Below, piece after piece: positions 1 to 12,150 of a DNA stretch of 64,000 bases; position 1 is the stretch's first letter; every line of letters starts with the position of its first letter. The notes below the pieces were generated by a model. That model was not told where the DNA came from. It did not search any database and was given only the letters and a program-made list of their open reading frames with translations. Origin of the DNA: Rhabdophis nuchalis (Eukaryota; Chordata; Lepidosauria; Squamata; Natricidae); the NCBI GenBank assembly GCA_039707465.1, contig CM077644.1:145757462-145821461 (forward strand). Reading direction: 5' to 3'. Both the position numbers and the translations under genes were made by a program.

Positions 1-559
1 ATTAAGCGCGAGTCAGACGATTGGGACATGTAGAAATGTTGTAAAATAAAAATGAACAAATGAATAAAATATCATGGGGTTCTCATTTTTAATTTAATTT
101 TATTTACTTATTCATTTCTTAATAAGTTGCAGAGAAAGAAAGAGAATTATACATTATTAAGAAAGAAAAACAATTCCATGAAAAGCTACAAAACTAAAAA
201 CAAATAGCAAACTAAAAAAAAAGATCAGAAAAGGCTAAAATATTGATATATATCAAATACTAATAAAATGTCAAATATTTCTAAATCTACCTCAGGAATC
301 ATCATCCTCACCAAGGAAAACAAGGTGTACAATGTTGCATGTACACCAGTTGAAGGGGGGGAAAAGGGGGAATTGGAAAAATGTCTGAAGGACAGTGAAG
401 AAAATGCACTGGTATCATGAAGGCCTACTGAATATCAGAGACCAAACTGTCTTAAAGACCAAATGAAAAATAAAAAGTAGATCTCATGACGTAAAGCAAG
501 ATAAAGCATAACATGGCCAGCGCATAAAAAAAAAAAAAACCAGTCAAAGCAGATAACAA
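1..559. other. AT-rich sequence, nothing recognised
   Basis: I see no coding signal or known repeat here. It has short A-runs, including about 14 A near 527-539, just before a LINE fragment. Confidence 0.5.
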
Positions 560-935
560 TAAGATTTGGTGATGGCTAAGAACAGAAAACTGAAGAACGA
601 GACAGACGGGTTAATTCTGGCTGCATAAGACCAGGCCTTAAGAACAAATGTATACAAAGCCAGAATTGGGAAGATAGCAACAGACAGTGAATGTTGCCTC
701 TACAAAGAAGATGAAGAAGCAGTGGGCTCACCTAGTTAGCTGTTGCAAGAAGATTGCACAGACTATGACAAAGTGGCAACAATGGTGCACTGGGAGATCT
801 GCAAGAAACACTGCCTGTCTGCAAGCAAGAACTGGTGGGACTACAAAATAGACCAAATAATAGAAATGAAGAAACTAAAGTGCTCTGGGACTTTAGAGTT
901 CAAACAGACAAGCACATGACACCCCAGACTTAATA
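560..935 (+). mobile_element. LINE fragment, C-terminal part (R4/Dong-like, clade tentative)
   Basis: Translating with frame changes gives peptides typical of the C-terminal region of a non-LTR retrotransposon polyprotein: a stretch ending LILAA, then DQALRTN, then a cysteine-containing CLYKEDEEAVGS, then VHWEICKKH and NWWDYKI. These match the zinc-knuckle and post-RT region of the family also seen on the minus strand at 1947-2735. An in-frame stop follows LILAA and frames shift, so it is a dead fragment. The clade name is from memory; the LINE nature is surer. Confidence 0.65.
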
Positions 936-1760
936 AACCCTGGTTAACAATACCATGGATCAATCACTGTGTTCAGTTCTTTTCATGTCAGTGACTATAA
1001 TGCTAGCACTGGACATCACAGGTGCATGATGTGAAATAAGACTCAAATTGGGAGCCTTTTCCAGCAAAAATGCTGCATCAGGATTCCTGTATATAACATT
1101 TCATCTGAAGTCTGAAGTCCTCCCAAGGACATCTCTGGGGAAAATCCAGGTTGGTACATTTTGAAAGAGGTTTAAGAATACAGTCTTGCTGAAAATTACT
1201 AATGGTACTAGCCTCATATTATCCTATAGGAGTAGGGGGTGTTTTGTTTTGTTTAATGCTTTATCTGATAGCACTTCGACTTATTTCTCTGCTCAGGAAC
1301 ATCCTTCCAATCCTTTTGCTCTTAAATGGCCAGACTTTTTCAGAGCTTTGGTGCTGTTGCTGCAGTCATCAAGCTGATGTTGTGTACCTCATAGCTCCTT
1401 TGTTGAATCAGGTGTGGAATCTGGCCTGTTTGCAAGAGGAAAAGAATTTTGCTTTATCAAAACAGCCAGCGATACTTTTGCCAACCCTCACAAGTAAGTT
1501 TATATAGTAAATAGATTTTCTCTCCATTGCATCCAACTATGTGACCTTTATCTATTTATGAAGCTAGATGAAATGCTTTAGGATTTCTTATCTGGAGAAA
1601 ATTATTTATCTTAGAGTGTAATTCTGAAACGTGGACAAAGTGGGGCTTCTCAAAGATCAGCAATCCATAGATTATTTCCACCTGAAACATTATAAGTATC
1701 TTTCGTGTTGGATTGGTGCTCCCTCTTTAATAACACAAAAGTTAATCCTGGAACATGAAC
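936..1760. other. No recognised feature
   Basis: Mostly unique-looking sequence. Short overlapping frames at 1186-1507 have no family resemblance I can name. Confidence 0.4.
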
Positions 1761-1761
1761 T

Positions 1762-1811
<50 letters not shown>

Positions 1812-1866
1812 TTATGACTACTACCACAACAACAACAACTACTACTACTAATTATTATTATTATTA

Positions 1867-1946
<80 letters not shown>
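1761..1946. repeat. Compound trinucleotide array (ACT)n to (ATT)n
   Basis: A run of ACT/CTA triplets grades through CCA/CAA interruptions into a long ATT/TTA array. The distal end abuts the 3' end of the minus-strand LINE next door, so the TAA part probably grew from that element's 3' tail. Confidence 0.9.
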
Positions 1947-2735
1947 CTTTATTCACAAAACATGAAACTCAGCCAACTGAACATTTAAAAATGCATATTA
2001 CCAATACTATTGACTGGTGCTAATTGTTGATACAGTTTGCTGCCAGCATCCAAGGTATCAACCAAGTATCTTCGTAGAATATAAGATGTGCCAAGTAGCG
2101 TCGTTTTTTGCAGTTCTGCTGGTGTTATTGCAGGAAGCTGCAATTTGCTGAGATATTTAGTAAAATTTTTGGACATGGTGCCAAGTGCCCCGATGACAAT
2201 GGGTGTCATTGTAACATGCTTCATCCATAGCCGTGTAGTTTCGATGGCCAGGTCGCGATATTTCATTATTTTTTCTAGTTCTTTTTCTTCGACTGGCATC
2301 TCCAGGAACAGCGATATCAATGAACTGTATGCTTCGGTCCTCTACAACCGTGATATCTGGCATGTTGTGTTCCAAATGACGATCTGTCTGTATTCAAAAG
2401 TCCCACAAGATCTTCAGCTTCTCACTTTGGTAACTTTTTCCACTTTGTGCTCCCATGATTTTTTGAATACAGGCAAGTTGTATCCAACCTGCAGCTGTGG
2501 CCTAGAGGTTGAGCTCTTGCCTCCCAATCAGGAGGTTGTGAGTTCAATCCTAGGTAGAGACAGATGTAGGGTCTCCTGCTTGGGCAGGGGGTTGGACTAG
2601 ATGACCTGCAAGGTCCCTTCCAACTCTGTTCATCTGTAAGTTGTATTTTTTACATAATGACCAGTGGATTAATTTAGCAACTCGGTCGTGTCTAGCTTTG
2701 TACTCTGTGCAATTTTGCTGCATTCACATATTAAA
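1947..2735 (-). mobile_element. LINE 3' part (R4/Dong-like), interrupted by a SINE
   Basis: On the minus strand, removing the SINE at 2484-2637 and one copy of its target duplication leaves a protein-like series: RHDRVAKLIHW, CKKYNLPVFKKSWEHKVEKV, IDIAVPGDAS, EEKELEKIMKYRDLAIE, PIVIGALGTMSKN and LLGTSYILRRYL. This is the post-RT C-terminal domain of one LINE family. It is broken by a frameshift near 2290-2300. The 3' end carries AATAAAG at 1944-1955 and then the TAA array. Two other pieces of the family lie at 560-935 (plus) and 43526-43737 (minus). Confidence 0.75.
2484..2637 (+). mobile_element. tRNA-headed SINE with CR1-type tail
   Basis: The head has a good polymerase III A box (TGGCCTAGAGG, 2498-2508) and a B-box-like GAGTTCAATCC (2540-2550). 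The tail (about 2555-2637) is the CR1 3' end with GGTTGGACTAGATGACC. A 9-bp duplication AAGTTGTAT flanks it (2475-2483 and 2638-2646). A second copy is at 41340-41473. It was probably mobilised by CR1 machinery, judging from the shared tail. Confidence 0.85.
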
Positions 2736-3069
2736 TATGATTTGCTGTTGTTGTTGTTGTAGCTGACTCACCTTGCAAAGTATGATTGTAAAGATGCAAG
2801 TAAAAGGTGAACTGAGAGTACTGCTGCCACTGGCACACTTGGTGTTTTCTTTATTTGTTTGCCAGGCTGCTGTAATTGATGCTGATGAGGTGCAGTTTAT
2901 ATAACTAACATATGGAAGCAGAATTATGGAACATACAAACAAACAACCCTACCATGTGCTTTACATACACCTGGGTACAACAGCAGCAGCAACAACAACA
3001 ACAACAACATCAACAGAGAGTCCAAGTGAAGGAGGATATAGTTCAAACCCTCTCTATCTCTAAGGCCTT
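2736..3069. repeat. Low-complexity stretch with GTT and CAG/CAA repeats
   Basis: Short (TTG)n at about 2745-2760 and (CAG)n(CAA)n at 2981-3010. Nothing else recognised. Confidence 0.6.
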
Positions 3070-3817
3070 TCTACATCCTGTTAAATTTCCGATGGAGTGC
3101 TGATCCATAGAAAGGGGCAGCGACTGTAAAGGCTTGTCTCCACAATCCTTTTATATTGCTTTTAGAGAATCTGCCTCTCCTGATCTTATTCCACGGCAAC
3201 CAAAGAAGAAACTCAGATCTTGAGCCTTGAAAGGTTTTAAAGGTGACAGTCAACTTCTTGAAATACACCCAGAAACCCAAAGGTTACCAGTGCTCATCTC
3301 AAAGTAATGGTGTTATATGAGTAAAGTGTGGAGACTCCTCAAATTGCTTCATCTGGACCACTTGTACTTTCAAGGTGGTCTTCAGAAGCAGTCAATTGCA
3401 GAGCACATTGTAATAGTCCAGATGAAATAAGTGACTGTAAGAGTGACTTTTGGTAAGGTCTCCTATTCCAGAAAAAGTCATAATTGGCACACAAGATGGT
3501 GCTGTGCAGAAACCTGGGCACTGCAGTTGGCATTTCAACCTGTTCAACTTGGGGATGAAATGTGTAATTGAGTACCACTTGCATATTGGTGACACTTAAT
3601 CTCATGCCACTTGGCCTAGCAACTTCATATGGATGTTAAGAATGGGGAAAGTGTTGAACCCTGTGGTACCTATATCACATAGGCCCCTAGGGCTTGAGTT
3701 TTCCTGTTATTATCATGATAAACCCCTATATGAAAGCCCCCACCTTTCTCAACTCTTAGAGGTAGTCTAGAAGGATGCTATCCTTGATAGAATCAAAACT
3801 TCTGAGAACAGGGCCGA
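3070..3817 (-). mobile_element. Old, decayed L2 LINE fragment
   Basis: The minus strand keeps recognisable blocks of the L2 RT C-terminal half that can be matched to the better L2 copies in this window: the block equivalent to SRLDYCNAL (near 3400-3440), the block around 3660-3700 equivalent to the conserved CGVPQGS region, and the antisense TGATAGAATCAAAA block near 3785-3800 equivalent to the DTIDHG region. Many indels and stops show that it is old. Its 5' side runs straight into the calmodulin copy in the same orientation. Confidence 0.6.
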
Positions 3818-3818
3818 A

Positions 3819-4357
<539 letters not shown>

Positions 4358-4359
4358 CT

Positions 4360-4481
4360 TTTTTTTTAAATTTTATATTGATGTTTTTATTATTGTTTTT
4401 TTGTCATTCCCTGAGTCCCGTAAGGGAGAAAGGGCGGTATACAAATTCGAATACAATTACAATTACAAAAAAAAAAAAAAC
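4360..4481 (+). mobile_element. L2-like LINE 3' tail
   Basis: Plus-strand 3'-end signature: CCCTGAGTCCCGTAAGGGAG, then GGGCGGTATACAAATTCG, ending in AATT units and about 14 A. It abuts the 5' end of the calmodulin leader in the opposite orientation. Confidence 0.6.
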
Positions 4482-5470
4482 AGCCAACAGATTACAAGGG
4501 CAAAGGTGAAGAGTTTACATTTAAACCCATTTGATTCCTGCTATTCCCCCCTTCCTGCCCACAGGAACTCAGCCCAGACCCCCCCCCCTCCTGCCACACG
4601 CTCTGTGGGCTGCGTGGGACTCTGGCAAATCCACCCAGCTCTTCCATAGCCCGATGGTGTCCTCGGGGCACATTTGCAAGGCTCGTTCCAAGAAGGATGG
4701 ATTATTGGCTTGCTGCTAAATTTATACACGGCTGCTCTACTTACAGAAATGCCTCCATTCATGGTTGGCGTTTGGCTTCCAGTGTCTCTCCCCCCCCCCC
4801 CAAAGCACTTCCCAGCCAATGCAGCAGGAATTTTATCTCAGATCATGAGCCACATTTCTGGAGGCCTGTAGTGTTTTCACTTGCTCTGCCGAGCGCATTG
4901 AACATGTTCTCTGCAAGAGGATCCTGGATTTCCTGTTTCCTGCTGAATTGGGGACAAACACCTTGCTGGAACAGAGCGGCACGGACCGTTGCTCCCTGCT
5001 CACATTCCTGGACCTCACTTGCATTCAGTTAGACCTGCAGAAACGAGAATCAAAGTGGTTGTCCCCCGAGTAGGGCACTGGAGTGCTATTATTACAGTCA
5101 GCGCAAGGCAGTGAATTCGCACATCCAGCTGTCAGAGGTCCAGAAATGGGTCAATCCCACACGCATGCACATCCAGCAGCCTCAGAGGATCTGAGCCCGG
5201 AGCCCCAGTGCCATTCTGTACGGATAAGAGCATCCATCAGACCGGATGGGGGTGGGGGGATTGCAGAGAAACAGAAGGCAGATTCTCCTCTTCACCCAAA
5301 GACCCAAAGGTTTCAGCCCTGGTTTCTCCAAAGGCCCCAAAGCAGAAACTGCCCCTTCCAGGAAAGTTTTGGGGGTGCCAAGGAGGCGCCCTCTCACCAG
5401 GTCAGGTCTTGCTATTCTGTCTCCCTGATTTAAACATGGATGTAAGCTTCAGAATGGGGAGGGGGGTGTC
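4482..5470. other. No recognised feature
   Basis: Moderately GC-rich with C-runs (4780-4802) and G-runs (5245-5258). Several short frames overlap on both strands without family resemblance. I could not support a gene. Confidence 0.4.
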
Positions 5471-5471
5471 T

Positions 5472-5545
5472 CCAGCCTTGGCAACTTTAAGACTTGGGGA
5501 CTCAGCAAAGCTGACTGAGGAACTCTGGGAGTTGAAGTCCAATTT
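5472..5545 (+). mobile_element. Degraded half of a palindromic hAT element
   Basis: Contains CTTGGCAACTTTAAGACTT and GGGAGTTGAAGTCC, the arms of the palindromic family seen complete at 6763-6897. No target duplication found. Confidence 0.5.
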
Positions 5546-6387
5546 TTTTTTTTCTGGCAAACCTGTGAAATTTTATTATTTTACAACAGTAGCCTTGTAC
5601 TCCCATAAATAAATAAATAATGTTGCCAGCTTTGTCAGGAAAACCACCATAGCCACTTCATTCTTCAGCCTCTCACCCTTTTTCCCCTCAAAAATGCCCT
5701 CTGCTTGTTTTTAAGACTCAAAGGGAATAGCAAATGAGGTGTCATCTACACCTTGAGGAGGGCAATTCTATTGGAAGGAATGTGCAGACGGGAAGAAATC
5801 GTCAATTCCTCAGGTCAAAATGGTGGCCAACTATTTTTCTTTTAAAAAATTAAACTAAACGACAGCCACAAGCTGGAGAGAAGAATCTGCCGCATTAAGA
5901 AAGCAGAGTTTATAAAAAGCTCCTTACACTTTTATGATGGATACACCTCCACAAGGAAGGGGACGTGTTTCTTTGAAAGGGACCTTTTTCCACAGCCGAT
6001 GTGAGAGTTTCCTCTGCACACCTGCGGATCCAACTGCAACCCTTGTGATTTGTGGTGGAGAACCTGCAGCCTTTAGACTGTGGTTCGACATCAACTCCAA
6101 TGACCCTTAGCCATCATGGTCTGAGGGTGATGGAATTGAAGCCTAGCACTTCCTGAGTGGCCCAATCTACTTTGCAAAATAAAATAAAAGATAAATGAAC
6201 AAAAAACTGAGATTGCCACAACAGGTCTGTTTGTCTATCAGAGCTTGCTGAATCCACCCCACAAAGTCAAGAGTCAATCAGGGGTCACTTTGAACTGTTC
6301 TTCCCAAAGAATCGTGAAAAGAGCATCGTCTGGAAGCCAGGGAGTGATTTTTCTCCTCATCCATCCAGGAAGAGATAGGTTCCATAC
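5546..6387. other. No recognised feature
   Basis: AT-rich, with (AAAT)n near 5606-5620 and an A-rich stretch at 6176-6205. No coding signal beyond possible 3' UTR of the DCTPP1-like copy, which would run through here on the minus strand. Confidence 0.4.
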
Positions 6388-6756
6388 CTATTCCTGATAC
6401 TCTGTGTATTTCTTGGAGGAACCATAGACACGCTTGGCTGGGTATTTAAGGCGGTTCTTCTCTATTTTACGGAGAGCAGCCGTAGGGAGGTCCACGTGGC
6501 ACTTGTTTGCCAGGGCAACCAGATAAATGAGGACATCACTAAGCTCATCGCTGAGGGCCTCACGCTCTGATGTTTCCCAACCTGGTAGGCCTTCGGGAGC
6601 TTCTTCCCGCCACTGGAAGAGCTCTGCCAGTTCCCCAACCTTTCCAACCAGAGCAAGAAGCAGATTCCGAGGATGGTGGTACTTTCCCCAGCCCCGCTCA
6701 GCTGTGAAGGCCGACTGGAGACTCTTCTTCTGATGCTGACAGAGTTCTTCACAAGC
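6388..6756 (-). pseudogene. DCTPP1: dCTP pyrophosphatase 1-like retrocopy, 5'-truncated
   Basis: An open minus-strand frame without its own Met encodes about 120 residues resembling DCTPP1, a MazG-type all-alpha NTP pyrophosphatase that hydrolyses dCTP and modified dCTPs to clean the nucleotide pool. Visible blocks are RNLLLALVG, VGELAELFQW, ALSDELSDVLIYLVALA and the C-terminal SSKKYTEYQE before a TAG stop at 6388-6390. The family uses an ExxE...ExxD metal site. The second half (ELSD) is intact, but the first Glu is Lys here (GKVGEL for GEVGEL; AAG for GAG), which should abolish Mg2+ binding. The N-terminal third is missing: the frame meets a stop at 6757-6759, six bases from a hAT element. 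No introns are visible in the part present. I favour a processed pseudogene; a terminal exon of a real gene is less likely given the lost ligand. Confidence 0.75.
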
Positions 6757-6762
6757 CTAATC

Positions 6763-6897
6763 CAGTGTTTCTCAACCTTGGCGACTTTAAGTCCTGTGGA
6801 CTTCAACTCCCAGAATTCCCCAGCCAGCTATGCTGGCTGGGGGATTCTGGGAGTTGAAGTCCACAGGACTTAAAGTCGCCAAGGTTGAGAAACACTG
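6763..6897. mobile_element. Palindromic hAT MITE, 135 bp
   Basis: A near-perfect inverted repeat with termini CAGTGTTTCTCAACC and its complement. The 8-bp duplication is GCCTAATC (6755-6762) versus GCCAAATC (6898-6905), one mismatch. Length, TIR and duplication size indicate a non-autonomous hAT element. Confidence 0.9.
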
Positions 6898-6905
6898 GCC
6901 AAATC

Positions 6906-8920
6906 AACCAAGGTATCAGTGCTGTACATGGGTCTCTAGCAAAGTGATCTAGATAATTCACTTCCTCCAAGGTCCTTTTTAATTATAAATCCACTTCCTT
7001 CTCAACAGTCTTTGCAAAAAAAAAGAGAAGGAAAGTTGGAGACAATATATCTATCTTGAAAAAGGGTACAACCTGCCTTCTTGAAGACTGACAGTGTCAC
7101 ACATCTTCCTCTCACCAGTGTGGAAAGGCAGGGATTCAAGACAGGCAGAATTCATGTCACAGAGAACTTTGTCCCTTTCTTCAGGATCAATAGAACTTGA
7201 ACTCGGCAGATAATTTTGCAAGAAATAACTTTCCTTAACCCGACAGTATTTGGTCATTTGTAGATTTAACTCCAGAACAATAGGGATGATTTTCTATCCT
7301 CCAGCCGACTAGAAGATTCCTCACTTGAAGTACCTGCTCTTTCACATTGAGAAAAACACCTCCAAAGGAAACAAGGAAATGAGAACAACCAGTCTGTTTT
7401 GAAAATTGCAGACAATGAAATTCCTACTTTATTTGAACAGCTTATTTGATTATTTGTTTTATTTGTTGAACGGCAGAGAATCAACACTCCAAAGTTTAAT
7501 TCTGATTAACTATCACAACAACTGAACCTTAAAGAAAACAGAGGGGGGGGCATTAAGCCTGCCAGAAAAATGCAATAAAACACCTATTTTGAATATTTTT
7601 AAAGGAATAAAAAAAAATCCACATTAAATTGGGAGATTTCAGACAAGATGCAATCCTCAGAACTCTTGTGCATATGTGGTTTTGTATGGGTTTGGCTGTG
7701 GCAACAAAAAAAATGACTTACTTTTGTGGATAAACCATTCCTGGCTCTTCCTTTTCTGCTGGTGATTGTCAAGGCTTTGAAGAAAAACAGAGAGGATCAT
7801 CCATGTCTCTCTGGCCTTAGATGCCTTATGAACTCACTTTTATATTTCAACTCAGGTAGATTGTCTCCTTGTCTAACTTCTTAAACAAGTGATAGTGAAT
7901 TCAAATGTTGGGCAAAACCAGGAAGCTATGATCACTGCAACCTGAAGAAAATCTAAATTCGATCGGTGCTTCCCTATTTTCTGTTATTTCTTGAAATCCA
8001 TATCAAAATATAGACTGCAACCTATCATGACAAAATCTGAGGGAAGATGAATGATGTTCTGGCGTTTCCCTAGGGAATAGGCTTTTGAATCCTACAATGT
8101 CCATCTGCCTATTTTAAGCCTTTCGTTTTGTGCACCTCTCCCAGAATTTTGAGAAGTGGGAGTAGGATTACTGATCGTAGCATTTAGATCAGCTCTTGTG
8201 TGGATTCTAGCAAGTCACATAAACCAAAGCCATGGGTTGAGCATAGGAGCTACATGCATGGAAATTATCCAACGGACAGAAAGAGAGTGTTGCAGATGCT
8301 AGCAATTTGTCTCCTGTTTCATAACTGAAGCTGTAAACAAAACCTTTGCTTTGCTACTTCATTCAACTGAATGTCATATCTTGTGTGAAGATAGCAGCAG
8401 TCCTGTTTTTAATTTATTTGATTCATGGGTCAAATCAAAAGTAGCACAAAACAGTTGCTGCTTTCCTACCTTCAGTAAAATGGCTTCTGTTTCCCATCAG
8501 AAGGTCAGCTAGCTTGAACTTTCTCAAATATAGCATTCCTGAGAAGGCCCACAGGTATGATTCAGACCAAGTCTTGGTCTGGTGTAAAGCTAGAGGGAAC
8601 AAATATTTGCTAGAGCTTCACCCCCCAAGATATACCTGTCAGGGCAAAATTGCACTGGTTTGATAAGCAAAATACTTATAATCAGGAATGCTAAATATTG
8701 TAAAATCTTTTTTTAAATTATAAAATCAGCATTGTGTTGTGCAATTTACCTTATATAGCTCTTTAATTTATTTATACTATATTCTCTCAATGGTCTAGGC
8801 ATCAGAGTGAGTGTCACATAGATCTGAAATATTTGAGGTGCTGTCACAGAGAAGAATGGGTTGATTTAGTCTCCAAAGCATCAGGGTAGGACAAGAAATA
8901 ACAGATAGAAGATTATCAAA
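6906..8920. other. 2-kb stretch with nothing recognised
   Basis: Composition is even and AT-rich. There is a G8 run near 7541 and short A-runs. I found no ORF with family resemblance and no tandem array. Confidence 0.4.
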
Positions 8921-9130
8921 GAGAAATCCAACTTAGATTTAAGGAGAAATTTCCTGACAGTACAATTAATCAGTGGAACAGCTTGCCTTCAGAAGTTGTG
9001 GGTGCTCCATCTCTGGAGGTCTTCAGGAAGAGATTGGACAACCAGTTTTGTGGAATGGTACAGGGTCTCCTGCTTGAGCAAGGAGTTAGACTAGAAGATC
9101 TCTAAACTCCCTTCTAACTCTGTCATTCTG
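8921..9130 (+). mobile_element. CR1 LINE 3' end
   Basis: Encodes the CR1 C-terminus (RRNFLTV-like, then QWNSLPSEVV-like), followed by the CR1 3' UTR signature: GGTCTCCTGCTTGAGCAAGG and CCCTTCTAACTCTGTCATTC. Diverged relative to the copies near 47-50 kb. No ATTGT tail left. Confidence 0.75.
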
Positions 9131-10408
9131 CATACTACTAAGCTTTAATGAGCCAGGTTAATTATACACAGAGGTAGATTCTGGATCTGCTTTTAGGGCC
9201 TGTAAAACTTACCTCTGTCCATGGGCTAGGTTTTTGCTTGTCTGCATGTAGTTGCAGAGTCAGCAATGCTGAACAAACTCCCAGAGTTGACTCCCACCTC
9301 CAATAGATATGCATTAAAACCAGGAATGTCATAAGACCAAACATTGTCCCGCTGATGAGCAGAGAGTCCTGTTTAGTTCTGTTGACAAGCAAGCCATCCA
9401 GATTCCACCACAACCATGCAAGCAATGATTCCAGTCTTAAGCTAAGTCAACTACCCAACTCTTTCATGAGCCTATATTGTGCATATGAGATAGGGTAGAC
9501 AACTGAGCAGTAGAGCAGGGACCATCAAGAGTGCAAGGCAATTGGAAACACATCCAGCCACGCGTTCCCTTGAGCTGCGGTAATGGATTTTCCCACCTTC
9601 TACAGTTTTTGTTGTAGCTATTGATATTCAGGCTGTTTCTGCATAAGCTCACATTCAAATAGATGTGTGAGGTGTCAGTACCCACCAGCTTTCAAAAGCC
9701 ATTGAGCAAACACATGTAGCTGTTCATGTTTGAACTAGAGAAAAGCTCATCTTCTTGTCTGAAGCTTATAAAAATATTCAGCCCAACCATGCCCCACTGG
9801 TTGATCTGCCAGTTCTCATATTGTCTAGCATTGTTAGGCTCATCTGTCTGCAGTTTCTCCCAAGATAATTGGGGCATGGTAAAAAAAAAATCTACATGTT
9901 TGTACTGCAACAATTTTGCATCCTTTGCCCCATCAATAAATTCTACTGCAGTTAAAAGATCTCCCCTCCCCTAAAAATAAACCTAAAGAATTGTACAGTC
10001 AAGGATGAGATCATATCAGACTCTCAAGTCCTTATTTGTTCCCCTTGAGTTGCAGGACTGTTCTTTCAATTCTGCCAACTCATGGCATATATTTTAGCCA
10101 ACTCTCCATAAATGCAAAACAGAGGAAAAAAGAAAGAGACATTTATCACACACCAGCTGTTCTGTAAATAACCTACTATACAAACACTACTAAATTTAGC
10201 TTTCACGTTATATACCGATTCTGTAAATGATAGGAATTAAATAGGGCACCCGAGAGTTCTCATTTTATTTTTAGGTGAGTTTCCAACAAATCACTTCTTC
10301 AGCGTGAATCACAGCAACTGAAAGGTAACCTTGCTCGCAACTTAAGCTTTATTGTAAAGAAAATAATATTTTGGCTAGAGTTGCAATTTTCAATCAATAA
10401 CCTGGAGA
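9131..10408. other. No recognised feature
   Basis: Short open frames of 73-87 codons occur on the minus strand at 9162-9913, but none resembles a family I know. Confidence 0.4.
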
Positions 10409-11246
10409 CAACCTGGAACTATACCGCCTACAGTCTGACCTAAGCATAGTACACAAAATTGTCTGCTACAACGTCCTACCTGTCAATGACTACTTCAGCT
10501 TCAACCTCAATAATACATGGACAAACAGTAGATACAAACTCAAGGTAAACCGCTCCAAACTCGATTGCAGAAAATATGACTCCATTGTTACATCCTCAAA
10601 CCCCCACAGCTTCAACCTTAAACTGTCTACCATGTCAAGGTTCCAATTAGCATCCAAAAGTAAATCAGAGTCCAAGGCAAAGTATTGCTCAAAGTTCCAA
10701 TTTATTAAGAGAACTATGTTGGCACATCTAGGAAAACCCAAATCTGAAAGCTTCCTGATTTCCTCCACCCAGTTGAAAGTACAAGATCTTGCCCCCAAAC
10801 CCACAAGTCCATCATATAGTCCAATCTTCCACTGCCATGCTGGCAGTTCCACCCATCCAGTTCCGGTCAGGTGCAGAGGTGCAGAGACAAAGGATGACCT
10901 TGGCTTTCTAGAAATAATTTTGTTGTGGCTATATAGTATGTGACTCCTTACAATCCCCCTTCCATTTTCTCCACGATAGAAAATGCATAGCAGAATAATA
11001 GAAATTGTGGCAGGCCAAAGACCCAAAAGAAAATATGGTTGCAGGCCTGACTTACCGTGGAGTTCACCCCATTCCTAAGAGGTCTGTAAGGGCCATGCCT
11101 AAGCTCACCAGCATGCCTACCATCCTTGTCCTACTGTCCCCATTTATTTGTACTCATTCCTTTGCTCATGTCCATGTTTATACTTATACCTGTTATCGTG
11201 TACATATTTGACAAACTAAATAAAATAAATGAATAAATAAAAGGCT
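10409..11246 (+). mobile_element. Non-LTR retrotransposon 3' part, split by an LTR element
   Basis: From 10409 to 10632 the plus strand reads LELYRLQSDLSIVHKIVCYN and, further on, YKLKVNRSKLDCRKYDS, typical of the C-terminal post-RT region of CR1/L2/Rex-type LINEs. The frame is interrupted at 10633 by an LTR element. The LINE 3' UTR resumes at about 11041 and ends in TTGACAAACTAAATAAAATA plus AAAT-like units. Clade not assigned. Confidence 0.6.
10633..11040 (-). mobile_element. 5'-truncated LTR retroelement: 3' LTR with polypurine tract
   Basis: On the minus strand an LTR-like unit (10952 down to 10633) starts TGTAAGGAG and ends CTTGACA. It has a TATATAG box near 10930 and AATAAA near 10705. 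Directly upstream (10953-10968, minus) is a purine tract containing GGAAGGGGGAT, the expected position of a polypurine tract before a 3' LTR. About 70 further bases may be internal sequence. No matching 5-bp duplication, consistent with 5' loss. ERV versus Gypsy is not decided. Confidence 0.6.
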
Positions 11247-12150
11247 TGAAACTCACTCCCGATCTTTTCTGAAACATGCTTAACCTGATTACTAAATTAA
11301 CCATTTTTCTGGGTTTTCCCAATACATTGAACGAGCCAGACAACATACTTAAGCCACAACATCTTCTAACCAAGATTATCCATAGCCACATAAATGGTCA
11401 TTGTGTGAACACAGATGTTGGCTGGCAATCCTACTGCATAAGTGATGGAGATAAGTTTTATTTGGGAAAAGGACCATTTGAAATGTCACTTTCCACTTTC
11501 TAAAGGAGAGAAACATGCCTATATTAATTTTTCATATACTTTCTGGGTTTTGAAGACTATGGGGAGTATATAAGTGTGAAGTGCCCATAGTCCACGATGT
11601 CAGTTTAGTTGCTTGCCCATAGGAAGTGACAGTGACTCCCTAGATTTGATCAATAGCCATTTAATCTAACATCCATTCAGCTCCCAAATTGCATTAGTTC
11701 GTTCTCAGACTGACACATATTCGGACTATTACAGTAGGTAAACAGACAGATGTGAGCATTCAAGTTATCAGCAAAGAGACCTACTGCCTCTCTACATCAT
11801 AGAAAAGCTGTTAGAAAGAAAATCAAAAAGCCTCCATTCTAAAGTGTTTGGAGCTATATTTGTTCTACGTGAGCAATAATTCAGTTGCTGGAATTCTTGA
11901 AGCTCCATACTTTTTCTTCTAAGCAAAGCTTGCTAAACTTTGTAGGAATCGTTTTTGGGATGAGTAACCTCGAGTTTTTGGCATCTGCCAAAGGATCTGA
12001 CAAAAATCTGTTGAAATCTTGCAGGTAGATGATAGACATTGTGCAGGATGTTGGGTTTTTTTTTTGGCCCCAACATTTGGCTTTAAAAAAATGTAGCATT
12101 GAAAACGTACTGATGGACTTATCTTATATAAGTTCTCCTTAATTGGTATA
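11247..12150. other. No recognised feature
   Basis: Unique-looking AT-rich sequence; a T11 run at about 12057-12067. Confidence 0.4.

Noticed and set aside
1631..1867. Poly-threonine frame
   Set aside because: Translation of the ACT array.
6763..6897. Long hairpin that could be called a microRNA precursor
   Set aside because: 8-bp target duplication and several copies in the window show a palindromic hAT MITE; no evidence of processing.
10490..11026. A 178-codon minus frame
   Set aside because: It crosses from LTR sequence into the antisense of a LINE and has no domain.
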